Shown piece after piece: positions 35,300-45,400 of a stretch of DNA of 64,000 nucleotides (its first letter is position 1; each line of letters begins with the position of its first letter). Under the pieces are notes generated by a model, which was given only the letters and a program-made list of their open reading frames with translations, had not been told where the DNA came from and searched no databases. The position numbers and the translations under genes are program-made. Source of the DNA: Nitrospirota bacterium (GTDB lineage Bacteria > Nitrospirota > Thermodesulfovibrionia > Thermodesulfovibrionales > UBA6898); the NCBI GenBank assembly GCA_021825365.1, contig JAKAHR010000013.1:1-64000 (forward strand). The letters are read 5' to 3'.

Positions 35300-35888
35300 A
35301 CGCTATGTCCTTGCGATAACCGGGGCCACGGGTCCCATCGTCGGCCTCCGGGTGCTGCGGGAACTGTCCCGTAACAGTGAGGTGCACGTAATCATATCAG
35401 AGACATCCTTTTCGATTATCCGTGAGGAGACCGGCATTGACTGGACAGGCGCGGACGAGGCGGGGGTGCAGGACAAGATCAGGGCCTTTGCGGGGTCGGA
35501 CAACATACACTTCTATGCCGACCGTAATTTTCATGCTCCGGTTGCCAGCGGCTCTTTCAGCACGGACGGCATGTTTGTGGCCCCCTGTTCCATGAAGACC
35601 CTTGCCGGGATCGCCTGCGGCTATGCAAACGGGCTCGTGGAACGGGCTGCCGATGTCACCTTAAAGGAGGGAAGACCCCTGGTCCTTAGCCCGCGGGAGA
35701 CCCCCTTCAGCGCGATCCACCTCGAGAACATGCTCAAGCTCTCCCGTATCGGCGTGAGGATAGTGCCCCCGGTGATCGGCTTTTATCACCGACCCGGCGG
35801 TCTCGACGATGTGATTGACTTTATCGCCGGCAAGATCCTTGACTCCATGGGTGTCGAGCACCGGCTTTTCCGGCGCTGGGGAGAGTAG
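35289..35888 (+). CDS. ubiX: UbiX flavin prenyltransferase
   Basis: This 199-residue protein has the FMN-binding ITGATGPIVGLRVL near the N-terminus, VAPCSMKTLAGIACGYANGLVERAADVTLKE (about 96-127) and VLSPRETPFSAIHLENML (about 132-150). These are the expected UbiX blocks. It makes prenylated FMN for UbiD-type decarboxylases of quinone synthesis. It overlaps the UbiA-type gene by 11 bases. Confidence 0.95.
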   Translation: MSLKRYVLAITGATGPIVGLRVLRELSRNSEVHVIISETSFSIIREETGIDWTGADEAGVQDKIRAFAGSDNIHFYADRNFHAPVASGSFSTDGMFVAPCSMKTLAGIACGYANGLVERAADVTLKEGRPLVLSPRETPFSAIHLENMLKLSRIGVRIVPPVIGFYHRPGGLDDVIDFIAGKILDSMGVEHRLFRRWGE

Positions 35889-35941
35889 TCAGCGCATACT
35901 TTTCTTATGATCTATCGCATAGACGGGATTTTCTTGTCTGG

Positions 35942-35947
35942 TACAAT
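35942..35947 (+). promoter_or_regulatory. Extended -10 promoter of the small Cys-rich gene
   Basis: TGG-TACAAT (TACAAT at 35942-35947) is followed 9 bases later by the ATG; no convincing -35 is seen. The transcript leader would be at most about 3 bases. Confidence 0.35.
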
Positions 35948-35956
35948 AGAATCAAG

Positions 35957-36199
35957 ATGCTAAAGGAAGGTTGTCCAGGAAGCCGAGAGATAAGAAACCC
36001 GTACCCGGAAGAGGTCAGGTGCTTCTGGTGCGACGCGGTGAATGAGATCTGGAGCGATGAGGCGGAGATGAACTGCAAGAAATGCGGCAAACAGGTCTCT
36101 CGCGACATGAAGCCCTCGTGCATCGAATGGTGCCCCGCTGCCAAGGAGTGTATAGGCGCCGAAAAGTATGAACGCCTCATGAAGGCGATCAGGCAGTAA
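35957..36199 (+). CDS. Small Cys-rich (zinc-ribbon-like) conserved protein
   Basis: This encodes 80 residues with nine Cys: C-P-G-S-R, C-F-W-C-D, C-K-K-C-G-K, and then S-C-I-E-W-C-P-A-A-K-E-C-I-G. Two C-x2-C pairs likely bind zinc, and the last block resembles a second ligand cluster. I recall similar small proteins in anaerobes, some fused to HD-type phosphohydrolases. The function is unknown. It has no Shine-Dalgarno and stands alone between ubiX and a strong terminator. Confidence 0.75.
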   Translation: MLKEGCPGSREIRNPYPEEVRCFWCDAVNEIWSDEAEMNCKKCGKQVSRDMKPSCIEWCPAAKECIGAEKYERLMKAIRQ

Positions 36200-36229
36200 C
36201 AGGCATACGTCACCGGAAGCCGAAAATAA

Positions 36230-36257
36230 GAGGCCCCTTGCCTGCGCAAGGGGCCTC
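36230..36257. terminator. Strong bidirectional terminator
   Basis: GAGGCCCCTTGC pairs perfectly with GCAAGGGGCCTC over 12 bp with a 4-base loop. It is followed by T-rich sequence on the minus strand (CTTATTTTC) and a weaker one on the plus strand. It separates the Cys-rich gene from the converging cold-shock gene. Confidence 0.85.
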
Positions 36258-36292
36258 GTTGTTCCTCGTTCCTGCATAAGATATTATTTCAT

Positions 36293-36493
36293 TTAGACCT
36301 TGGTAACATTTACCGCCTTGGGGCCCTTCGGCCCGTCCGCTACCTCGAAGGCGACCGTCTGCCCCTCAGCAAGTGTTTTGAATCCGTTTGCCTGGATCTC
36401 GGAATAATGGACGAAGACATCGCCGCCATCCTCCTTGGTAATAAAGCCGTATCCCTTGGATTCGTTAAACCACTTAACTGTTCCTTGTACCAT
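36293..36493 (-). CDS. Cold-shock protein (CspA family)
   Basis: This 66-residue OB-fold RNA/DNA-binding protein has RNP1 [10 protein letters not shown] (13-22) and RNP2 DVFVHYSEI (25-33), and the usual N-terminus [14 protein letters not shown]. It acts as an RNA chaperone. The long AT-rich leader (36494 to about 36545) is typical of csp genes. It has a strong terminator after it and one before it. Confidence 0.96.
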   Translation of the reverse strand: MVQGTVKWFNESKGYGFITKEDGGDVFVHYSEIQANGFKTLAEGQTVAFEVADGPKGPKAVNVTKV

Positions 36494-36545
36494 GCTGCAC
36501 TATCCTCCTGAAAAAGATAAATTTGATGCCTCAAAAGCCGCGTAA

Positions 36546-36577
36546 TAAAAAAACCGCAAAGCCCAAAGTCTTTGCGG
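36546..36577 (-). terminator. Rho-independent terminator after the glucan cluster
   Basis: On the minus strand CCGCAAAG pairs with CTTTGCGG across an 8-base loop, followed by seven or more T. It lies 126 bases beyond the GH13 stop and about 50 bases upstream of the csp start. Confidence 0.75.
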
Positions 36578-36702
36578 TATTCTTTACTACAAAAACTTCT
36601 GAAACTCGGGGTTAGTATCCCATAACTACTTGAAAAAGGTCAAGATTTGTTTGAGTAGAAAATGGCCTGCGACGGATGCACGGCCGGCCGCGTATCCCGG
36701 CA

Positions 36703-38013
36703 TTACGACTCGTCCCAGGCGGCGTTGCCCTTGTTCGTCACCAGCAGAATTCCCTGGCCGGGCCTCAGGTCGTACGAAAAAGGCTCAGGCACATAATCCA
36801 TGGCGTACTCGGGAGAAAGGTCGGTGAAGGGGGTTCCTGCCTGGAGGTACCGGTGGAGATTGTCGGCGTGGAAGTGCTGCTTGTTGTACGTGTCCTTGTT
36901 GAGTATCAGGAGCGCCTCCTGGTCCGCAGTCGCCGATGCCTTCCACAGGAGGAGCACGTGGGGGTTTTCGTAATGCATCACCTCTGAGGGCGCCTCCTCC
37001 TGGAAGATCTTGTTTGCCGCCTTCACCCCATTCACCTTCCTGATGAAATCCCTGAGGTCGATGCCCGTCTCCTCCTGGTCTTCGGGCCGCGTCGAGACGA
37101 CATGCAGCTTCCTCCGGAAGCCGAATTCAAAGCCCATCGGCATCATGACGCCGGCTGAAAAAATGGCCGCAAAAAGGTACTTCTGCTTTACCCCATTGAG
37201 GTTGTTTCCATACTCCTCGAAGAGCCTCCGCGTGTCGTGGCTTTCAGGGAAACTGACGGAGGGGCAGATCTCCCGGGTCAGGGCATACTGCATCATGAGC
37301 CAGTTGCTGTGGAAGTCCCACCACTTGGAGCTGTTGAAGATATAATCAAACCCGGCCCGGGCTGTCTTCACCGTCTCATCCGGGCTCGACCCCAGGGTCT
37401 CCGCAAAGAAACGGATGTCAGGATATTCCCTCTTCGTCTCGCTGATGATCCTCTCCCAGAGGGCCCGCGGCAGCTGATAGGCCGCATCGCACCGGAACCC
37501 CCTGAATCCCAGGTCAGCCAGGAATCTCACGACCTTCATAAAGAAGAGAAACATTCCTTCCTTGTCCCGGCTGTTGCGGTGATCGAACTTGGCGAGGTCT
37601 TTCCAGACCACTTTCTTCCCGTCTTCGAAGGCGAAGGGATGGCTGATCCTTCCGCCGGGTTCCCGCACAAACCATTCCGGATGGTCGCGGGTCAGGCGGG
37701 AATCGACGCTGCAGTGATTGATGACAAGGTCGATCATCACCTTCAGGCCGAGCCCCTCCGCGTTCCTGATCATGCCTCGCACCTGGTCGAGGGCGGTCCC
37801 CCCGGCCGAGGGGTCGACGAACAGCGGGTTGATGTCGAAATAGTCGGCTATTGAATACAGGCTCCCCGAAGATCCGGTCTTCTGAATCGGATTGACGAAG
37901 ACCCAGGTAAAGCCCATATCAGCGGCGCGCGCCAGGTGCGGTTCCCATCCGGAGAATTTGCCCGCCAGGAGGGGAAAGAGATTGTAGATGATCATCTTTT
38001 CATGCTGTCTCAA
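36703..38013 (-). CDS. GH13 alpha-amylase-family enzyme
   Basis: This encodes 436 residues without signal peptide, so it is cytosolic. GH13 regions seen: MIDLVINHCS (region I, about 95), GFRGFRCDAAYQLP (nucleophile Asp, about 172), FFAETLGS (acid/base Glu, about 200) and SFPESHDTRRL (third acidic residue, about 255). The family hydrolyses or transfers alpha-1,4/1,6-glucan bonds; the exact specificity cannot be read. Compared with typical amylases the barrel is compact and the C-terminal beta domain short. It overlaps the TIM-barrel gene by 14 bases and ends the glucan dikinase operon. Confidence 0.88.
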   Translation of the reverse strand: MRQHEKMIIYNLFPLLAGKFSGWEPHLARAADMGFTWVFVNPIQKTGSSGSLYSIADYFDINPLFVDPSAGGTALDQVRGMIRNAEGLGLKVMIDLVINHCSVDSRLTRDHPEWFVREPGGRISHPFAFEDGKKVVWKDLAKFDHRNSRDKEGMFLFFMKVVRFLADLGFRGFRCDAAYQLPRALWERIISETKREYPDIRFFAETLGSSPDETVKTARAGFDYIFNSSKWWDFHSNWLMMQYALTREICPSVSFPESHDTRRLFEEYGNNLNGVKQKYLFAAIFSAGVMMPMGFEFGFRRKLHVVSTRPEDQEETGIDLRDFIRKVNGVKAANKIFQEEAPSEVMHYENPHVLLLWKASATADQEALLILNKDTYNKQHFHADNLHRYLQAGTPFTDLSPEYAMDYVPEPFSYDLRPGQGILLVTNKGNAAWDES

Positions 38014-39064
38014 GGGAAACTCCTTCTGTGCACATTTTTTGTACGAGCCTGCCGTATTCCTGGAGCAGCCGGAGCCAGTGGTTCATCCGTTCCGCGTTTG
38101 TCCGGTCCGTCCAGTGGCGAAAGAGGGAAGATTCCTCGCCCAGGGGCAGGCGACCTCCTTCGGGATGGACTTCGAGTGAAAAGGTGAGCCTTGCGCTGCC
38201 GAGCAGGTGCAGAGAGAGCCTGATGATTTCCGCAAGGCCGGCGGGACCGAAGATGGGATCAAGCCAATTCCTGCCCTGATACGAAAAGGGCAGGGGTATC
38301 CGCGCTGAAAAGCCGAGGTGGTCGGATACGCCGAAAGGGCTCGCCGTGGATAGCGGGTGGCCGTCGTGCAGATGAAGATGCATCCGCTTGCCGATCCGGC
38401 AGAGACGCGCAATGACAGGAAGCGCCAGGGGGCGCGCCGCCTGCACCGCCGCCTGCAGGTCGTCGATAAGATCAGGCAGCTCAGGGGTCTCAGGCCGGAC
38501 GGAGAATATATCGAGCCCCGGGTGCGTCCTGCCGAAGACATCGCGTACCAGCCGGATCGCCAGGTGACCCACGTCGACGCAGCAGCTGATCCGGCCGAGG
38601 TCCCGCATCTTCTCAAAGAGCCTGCAGAATACTTCCGGGTCAAGGCCATGCGCGTATTCGACAAAAAGAAAGGGCCCTCCTGTCTCCTGCAGCCGTGCGT
38701 CGATCCCCCTCAGGAAAGAGGTGTAGTCATCCATCTGCGAGCCGGCCCGGCCCTGGTCATGGATTACCAGCCCCATGATGCGGTCCTTCGATGCCTCGGC
38801 AAACTCCCCGATCAACTGCCTGTGGCTTCTATCGAAGAGGTCGATCCAGCGCGGCAGGTGGGCGACCGACGGCAGCGGCGTCTCCGGCCTGAAGTCGAGG
38901 AGATGGGCAAGCTCAGCCGTCGTCTCTGCGTAGAATTCAGCGCCGAGGCCCGCCTCTTCAAACCGGAGTTTTGCAAGCCGGAGGAGTGCATCGTCGCCCT
39001 CTATCCTCTTTTGGAAGAGGCCGAGCACAGGCGGACATGATGGTGCTTTGGGTGAGTCAGCCAT
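38000..39064 (-). CDS. Stand-alone TIM-barrel protein (sugar isomerase/AP endonuclease 2-like)
   Basis: The protein is about 354 residues. A TIM-barrel pattern is suggested by FLFVEYAHGLDPE, CVDVGHLAIRLV and HLHLHDGHPLST, and TFSLEVHP near the end. The Glu, Asp-x-x-His, His-x-His-Asp and Glu arrangement fits the metal site of the xylose isomerase-like superfamily. The start is ATG 39064, overlapping the fused dikinase stop by 8 bases. It is distantly reminiscent of the N-terminal barrel of that neighbour. The substrate is unknown; context suggests sugar or glucan chemistry. Confidence 0.65.
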   Translation of the reverse strand: MADSPKAPSCPPVLGLFQKRIEGDDALLRLAKLRFEEAGLGAEFYAETTAELAHLLDFRPETPLPSVAHLPRWIDLFDRSHRQLIGEFAEASKDRIMGLVIHDQGRAGSQMDDYTSFLRGIDARLQETGGPFLFVEYAHGLDPEVFCRLFEKMRDLGRISCCVDVGHLAIRLVRDVFGRTHPGLDIFSVRPETPELPDLIDDLQAAVQAARPLALPVIARLCRIGKRMHLHLHDGHPLSTASPFGVSDHLGFSARIPLPFSYQGRNWLDPIFGPAGLAEIIRLSLHLLGSARLTFSLEVHPEGGRLPLGEESSLFRHWTDRTNAERMNHWLRLLQEYGRLVQKMCTEGVSLETA

Positions 39065-42000
39065 CCCGGAGCCCCGCCTGTTGCCGGGACTGGACAACAT
39101 AGATATCTTCGCCCGCCAGTATGCCTTCAATATCCTGCGGACTGCTGAACGCCTCCTCGATGAGTCTCCCGACAGCGGCGAGCCGTTGTCCCGTCGTCAG
39201 CAGCGAGGCCGGGTCTGTCGTGAACCCGACTTCAGCATAGTTGATCCTCCTTTTCACCTGACCGGATGCCTTGCCCGGCCAGATCGCCTCACTGAAGCTT
39301 GCGAAGGAGATGACCCTTGTCTTTGACGCAGACTGAGCGCAGGAGAGGCGGAAGGGTCTTCCCGGCGTTCTTCCCGAGGCGAGGGTTTCTCCCAGACCGA
39401 CGGCGAGTTCGGCATATACCTCGTCCCTGCCGCTGCCCAGCGGATCCCGGGTATGCAGGATAAAGGAATACTCAGGGGTGATCATCTCCTGGATGATGAC
39501 GGACATGCAGGCGGCTGACGGAGGGATGCCCGCCCTCATCCTGCTGAGCGCGGCATTTCGCGACCAGAGGGAGGACCAGACCGTGCGCACCGCATCCGTG
39601 ATCCCCGAGAGAGACACATTGGCGACAGTGCTGTACACACCCGCCTCGACCGAACCCTCGCGGTCCTCGCTGCAGGCGCTCGAACGGACCATGAGACGCG
39701 GGTCACGGCCGAGGGCAGCGGAAGCGGCTGAGACCACCTCCCGGGGGATTTCGAGGCCGGCGAGGAGGCGGGAGAGCCGCTGCCGCGTGCCTTCCGGAAG
39801 ATCAGGCGAGGACCGATCCAGGTCGTCAAGGAGTTCCCTGTATCGAGTCGCCGAGGGCCCCGAAATCAACAGGGCCTTCTCCATGACGCCGAAGGGCAGC
39901 ACGATCGCGCCGGGCGTCCTGAAGCCCGACCCCGGCCTGTCGGCCAGCTCCTGAAGCCTTTTGAGCGAGAAGGCCTTCTGTCCGCTGTTTTCGATCGTCA
40001 CTTTTCCGAGGGGAAGAGGCGCCGCATCCCGGGATGCGGCGACAGAAGGGGAGAAAAGAGAGATCATTTTCCCGGGAGCCCCGGGCCGGACCGATTCTTC
40101 GACAGCGTAGCCCACTGATTCCCTGTCTGCGGAAAGGGAGATGACCTGCCCGTGGAGTCCCCGCATCGTGTTACACAGGTCCTTGTCTTCGCAGACGAGA
40201 AACACCACATTTCCCTGCCGCGCCCGGACCGCCAGATGAGACAGATGAGGCGTCTCCTGCGGGGTGATGAGTGCGGCCAGCCACGGCGGGACGTCCTCTT
40301 CTCCGGTCAGTCTCTCCGCGAATACGACATGAGCTTCGTCCGGTCCCGCCTGCACGGACCCCATGTCAGCTGCGGCGACCAGCCTGCCTGATGCATGGCC
40401 GGGAACGATGACATCCCAGGGAGGGAGCAAGGCGAGTCTTCGTATCCAGCGGGAAACGGTGTCGACGAGGCGAGACACCTGGAAGACCGGATGGGCCCTG
40501 ATCTCAGATTCGGCATAAACCCGTATCGCATGATCAGGGACCCCGAGCGCGCGGCCGAGCCTTTCCGCTTTTTCCGGAAAGATGTCGAGTATCCTGACGC
40601 AGTACGCGTCCGCCATTCTCCTGCACCGCTCCAGTGTCGCATCGAGCCGGAGCAGGCGGAGGCGGTCATCCTGATCGAAATCCGCAAGCCATGCGGTGAT
40701 TTCCGATTCGATGGCTGCGCATTCGTCCTGATCGATGCCGCTCAGGCGGAGGTCTGCTGCGGAGAGGCGCAGACAGTCAAGGACGGTCTTCCAGGCGATG
40801 GTTTCCTCTGATGAGGCGAAGATGTTGTTGAGGCGGCTCAGGAGGCTGAAGGAGAAGCCCTCAAGCCCTATGTCTGCCGCCAGGAACCGCTGTCCCTCCG
40901 CATCCGTCCGGCCATGCGGACGATTGCCGATATCCATACGAATGCCGATGAGCAGGCTGAGGGCGGAAGCACCTGATGCAACGTCAGTCCCGGCCTTCCT
41001 GCCGATGAACGCCTCAACGAGACTCCTGTCGAGGGATCCCGACCCGGCGAGGCGACGGAGCTGATCATCGAGGGAGCGGGCATTGAAGAATTCCTCAAGC
41101 TCCCGGTGAAACTGGATGAACGACTCCACAAAGGGCGGCGAATACCCCGCGCCGGGGGCGGTGATCTTCGCCAGGATGGCGGCGGATGTGGCGAGGTCCT
41201 CCGGCCCCGCGGAGCGGTGGAGCTTGTTCTGAAGGGTTGTCTTGATCTCCCGCTTCAGGTCCTGGGGGATGTCGTTCCTGTGGGCGATGTCCCTGATCCG
41301 CGTCAGCGGCTCTGCACGCACGAATGCCTCATCGAACGAGGGGAGCCAGGGGAGGATCTTCCGTATGATGAGAGCATTTTCAGGGGTGGATATCCGGATA
41401 AGCCTCTTGTATATCCGCTGCGCGATCTTCGCATGGTAAGATGGCCGGTAGTGGCCGCTGTCTTCCGAGCAGGGGAGTTCGCCCGTGCCGATGAAGTGCA
41501 GATATACGGCGAGGTATGCGAGCTCGGTCATGCCGAGGGCGGATGACTCGTCGATGAGGAGGTCATGCACCCATCCCAGTTTATTCCGCCAGCTGCCGCA
41601 CCTCCCGTCCGCCTCCGCGATCCGGCCGGCGAAGTCATCCGGATACACAGGAGGGGGCCCCGGCGCTACGCCGATAATATCAAGGAGTCTCTCCCTGGCC
41701 TGGTTGAGAAGACCGGCAGGCCGTGGCCACTGCTCGAGGATCATGCAGCCTGCGAAGTGTCTCCTCCTGAGCCTCTTGATCAGTCCGGAGATGCCGGAGG
41801 GGTCCATCGCCGACGGACCGGTGAAGACCGGCAGATGGCTGTCGCTGTCCCCGAAGTTTTCATGCATGTGCAGGTGGATCACCGGGATCGCCGGATCGAG
41901 CAGGTCGACGAATGCAAGGTAGTTGTTCCGGGTGGCGCTGCAGAGGTTGGCGTGTCCCATGTCGAGACACATGCCCAGAGGAGACATGTCCGGGAGGCGA

Positions 42001-42461
42001 GCGGCGAGCAGGTCAAAGAGTGTATTAAAGTCATCCGGTCCTGTCTCGACGGTATTTTCGATCGACAGCCTCATGCCCTCCGGGAGTTGCCGGATCACGG
42101 ATTTCAGGGCATCCGCAAAGGCGGCTGCGCCTGCGGGCGCATGGAAGTGGACGTTCACGAGAGCTGCCCCGATATCCCGGGCAAAGAGGATCTCTTTCAG
42201 GAGGGTGTCGCCATTGCCCTGTCCGGGATGGAGGGAGGCATGCACGGCAAGGGTTATGTCGTGCCCCTCAGCGGTCGAGCGGATATAGGCACGCGTCTCT
42301 CCGGAGACATCATCGACTCTCCATCCTGCGCCTGATTCCTTCTTGTCGGGAAACCACTCGAAGGCGTCGAAGCCGTTGGCGACCGCATAATCAAAGGGTT
42401 CAAACGGCGATGATGCGGAGAAGGCGGTCTGATTTCCGATCCGTATCCTCGGCGAGGTCAT
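39057..42461 (-). CDS. TIM barrel fused to a glucan-water-dikinase-like phosphotransferase
   Basis: This encodes 1134 residues. The first 270 or so form a xylose isomerase-like barrel (VHASLHPGQG, NVHFHAPAG, LSIENTVETG, CLDMGHANL, HLHMHENFGDSDSH), with the Glu/His/Asp metal ligands evident. The rest follows the layout of glucan water dikinase. A helical linker is followed by a swivelling phospho-His domain (PGHASGRLV about 670, then HLSHLAVRARQ with the His near 742). A C-terminal ATP-binding domain has VRSSACSEDREGSVEAGVYST, EMITPEYSFILHT and DIYVVQSRQQ. It overlaps the GWD gene by ATGA. A barrel fused to a dikinase is not an architecture I know. The likely role is phosphoryl transfer to a carbohydrate. 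Confidence 0.8.
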   Translation of the reverse strand: MTSPRIRIGNQTAFSASSPFEPFDYAVANGFDAFEWFPDKKESGAGWRVDDVSGETRAYIRSTAEGHDITLAVHASLHPGQGNGDTLLKEILFARDIGAALVNVHFHAPAGAAAFADALKSVIRQLPEGMRLSIENTVETGPDDFNTLFDLLAARLPDMSPLGMCLDMGHANLCSATRNNYLAFVDLLDPAIPVIHLHMHENFGDSDSHLPVFTGPSAMDPSGISGLIKRLRRRHFAGCMILEQWPRPAGLLNQARERLLDIIGVAPGPPPVYPDDFAGRIAEADGRCGSWRNKLGWVHDLLIDESSALGMTELAYLAVYLHFIGTGELPCSEDSGHYRPSYHAKIAQRIYKRLIRISTPENALIIRKILPWLPSFDEAFVRAEPLTRIRDIAHRNDIPQDLKREIKTTLQNKLHRSAGPEDLATSAAILAKITAPGAGYSPPFVESFIQFHRELEEFFNARSLDDQLRRLAGSGSLDRSLVEAFIGRKAGTDVASGASALSLLIGIRMDIGNRPHGRTDAEGQRFLAADIGLEGFSFSLLSRLNNIFASSEETIAWKTVLDCLRLSAADLRLSGIDQDECAAIESEITAWLADFDQDDRLRLLRLDATLERCRRMADAYCVRILDIFPEKAERLGRALGVPDHAIRVYAESEIRAHPVFQVSRLVDTVSRWIRRLALLPPWDVIVPGHASGRLVAAADMGSVQAGPDEAHVVFAERLTGEEDVPPWLAALITPQETPHLSHLAVRARQGNVVFLVCEDKDLCNTMRGLHGQVISLSADRESVGYAVEESVRPGAPGKMISLFSPSVAASRDAAPLPLGKVTIENSGQKAFSLKRLQELADRPGSGFRTPGAIVLPFGVMEKALLISGPSATRYRELLDDLDRSSPDLPEGTRQRLSRLLAGLEIPREVVSAASAALGRDPRLMVRSSACSEDREGSVEAGVYSTVANVSLSGITDAVRTVWSSLWSRNAALSRMRAGIPPSAACMSVIIQEMITPEYSFILHTRDPLGSGRDEVYAELAVGLGETLASGRTPGRPFRLSCAQSASKTRVISFASFSEAIWPGKASGQVKRRINYAEVGFTTDPASLLTTGQRLAAVGRLIEEAFSSPQDIEGILAGEDIYVVQSRQQAGLRDG

Positions 42462-45400
42462 GTGATGCCGACCTGGGGCCGGGCCTGAACTACCCAGTAC
42501 CGGCCGTTCGAACAGGCGCCCTCGATGTCCTGTGGTACGGACAGGGAACGTTCCACCTCCTTGCCGAGCCTGCCGATGTCCTCCATGAATGTCCTTCTGA
42601 ATGTCTCATCCATGATGAGAGGGTCAGCCGAGTAATCGAGTCGCATCCTGCGGGAGTCAGGGAAGATGAAGCTGTCATAGAGACCCGCACCCGCAAAACC
42701 TGCGAGGTCCTCGCCGCTCGAATCGGAGCGGAAGATGAGCCCCGCTCCATACAGTCCTTCGTCTTTGTCAGGGAAGGACAGGAGGCGGCACTCTCCGGTC
42801 TTCTTTCCCACACTGAAGGAGAGGGCTTTGCCGGGGTAATTGCCGACAAGGGCCTCTCCGAGACCGAGGACGACTTCCGCATAGATTTCATCAGGACTGC
42901 CTGAGAGGGGATTGACCGTATGGATGACAAAGCTGTAGGGGGCGGCGACCACCTCCTGGATGAGCACGGACATGAGGAGTTCGTGATGGGGTATGTCATG
43001 CGCCATGCGGCTCAGGCAGGCACGCAGGTTCCATTTTGAGGCCCACACCTTCCTGATGCAGGTCCAGGCATCTTCCCAATTCTTCGGGAGGGCCATACCG
43101 TTGTGCCGCATCGCGCCGATAACGGATGACTCGAGTTCCTCGGGCCCCTGAAGGCCGAGGACCGTCTCCCTCAGATCGCGGCATAGGTCCTCGATCGTCT
43201 TCCTGTCGGCCGCTGAGGCGAGATTATTCATGAGTTCCCCGTATCGGGCCGAGAGCCGGCGGTTGGAATCATCTGCCATCACCTTCTCAAAGACACCAAA
43301 AGGCAATGACACGGAATCAGGGACGCCTATCCATGCAGGCAACGCCCCGCGAAGGGATTTGAGGTTGTAGGCCTTGCTGCCGACCTTTTCGCGGGAATAT
43401 GCGGCAAGGGGCAGTACATATCCGCTGAACACAGGCTGCCGAAACGCGGTACGGAGGAGGGGAGTCCGTGCAGGTGCAACGTCAGGCCCCGCCCCTTCTT
43501 TAAAGACAACGTCTCCTCGAACGTCCGTGCGCAGGAAGAGTTCGTGTCCTGCGAGCGCCTTCAGCCGCTGCATCGTCTCCGCGTCAAAACAGGTCGCAAA
43601 GACGATCCCCGAATTTCTGGCACGCACCGCAATATGCGACAGGATATCGATCGGCACCGGCGTGATGATCGCGACGACACCCCGGGGGATCTCCTCATCC
43701 CCGCTGATCGCCTCCGCAAAGACGAGAGTCTTCTCCTCATACGCTCTTCCCTGTATCCCGCGCAGCGCGGGGACAACCTCCAGCCTGCCTGATGCCGACC
43801 CGCGGCTGATCACCTGCCAGTCCCCCAGATCGGCCGTCTCCCTGAGGACCGGATCGAGATGGCGGATGAGCAGGGACAGCACGAATTCGAGGCGTCCCCG
43901 CACGACTTCCTCGCTGAACAGGGAGATGGTCCATGCCTCGGCGCCGAAGGCCTTGCCGAGAAGTTCCGCCTTCGGCTGGAGCAGCCGGCAGTATGCGTCG
44001 ATGAATGATCCGACCGCGCGGCCGAGACGTTCGAGAACCGCCTTTGCATGAAGGGACCACTCCCTGGCAAAGGGCTGCCGGCTGCGGAGGTGCTCCCATT
44101 CCTTCACGCAGAAGCCGAACTCCTCTCCGCCCCCTGAGAGCAGGACATTCGCAAGCACCGATGAGACGAGGTCCAGCAGGAGGACGCGGTCAAGGCGTGC
44201 ATGGAGGTTCTGCTCGACCGTCACCCGGAGGAAGTCCTCGAGTGCGATATCAAGCAGAAGGATGTCCCGCACCCTCGCCTCATCGCCCGAGAGCAGACCG
44301 GAAAGCCGCCTTCGGCCGTCGGTTGTCCGCCAGGCGAGGGCGGAGACGTCCGAGCGGTCAGTGCGATGGTGCCAGACATAATCCATGAGGCCGTGGAGTT
44401 CAGGGTCAAAATGGCGTCGGGCCATGTAGATGGCGGTGCCGAGGTCCGTGGCGGAATGGACCGCCTTGAGGACTCCGAGGAAGTGTTCGAAGTCATGGAC
44501 GAGGGCATCCTTCAGGTGGGGGATAAAACCGGGGTCGGAATGGATCGGCCTCTCATAACCCTGCAGCCGCCTCCTGGTCACCCCGCCTTCGGCGAGGGTT
44601 CTGTTGAAGACATCGAGGTCCCCGTTGTGCCTGAGGAACTGGAGATACGCCTCGCAGATGACGACATCATCAGGGGTGGTGTTGTTGTGGAGTTTCTGGT
44701 GCCACTCCTCCATGAAATGCCCTGACACCTCCTTGATATGGTGTCGGTGCATGATGTTAAGGATCTCGTCCCTGATCCTCTGACCGTCGCCCCCGCGGCC
44801 GAGTGTGGTGAGGATGAGCCGTATCATGTCCCTTTCAGACGGCTCGGCGAGGTAGCGTCCCGCAAGCCTGAAGGTAAGCCGGTCGAGGGCATGACTCAGT
44901 TCGCGCGGCTTTGTATTGTAGTTGCGCTGCCAGTCGAGCTGCCTGATCGCCGAGAACCGGAGCCAGGTGAAGATCACCGCCATCCCCTCGACCCCTTTGT
45001 GGATTCTGTCGAGAAGATCGTAGCAGAGGTTGAAGCGGTGCATCAGGGTCCAGGAATGCTTCCCTGTCTCCTTCTCGATTATTTCGACCGCGATCGCCGG
45101 CAGGAGGGGGTCTCCCAGGATCCAGCCCATCTCCGCAAGATTTCCCACCGCCCCCGGCAAGGCGCTCCTCGTACCCAGGTCGATCCTGTAGTTCTTCCCC
45201 CGGTTGTTGTCCCAGCGGTTCTCCTCGGGGAAAAAGAGGACGAATTCGATTACCGGGAAGTCGGCAGGGTTGAGCCGGATGGCGACCATGCCGCGGCCGT
45301 CCTGTCTGCGGAAGGGCGTCTGGACGGCCGTTTCCCCAACGGGTGTGCTTCCCTCCGGACGGAACGCATCAGGGGGGGCCTGCCACGGGCCGCGCGAGTC

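Noticed and set aside
36546-36577. Cold-shock RNA thermometer in the csp leader
   Set aside because: The perfect stem followed by a T-run on the minus strand is explained as the terminator of the upstream glucan operon.
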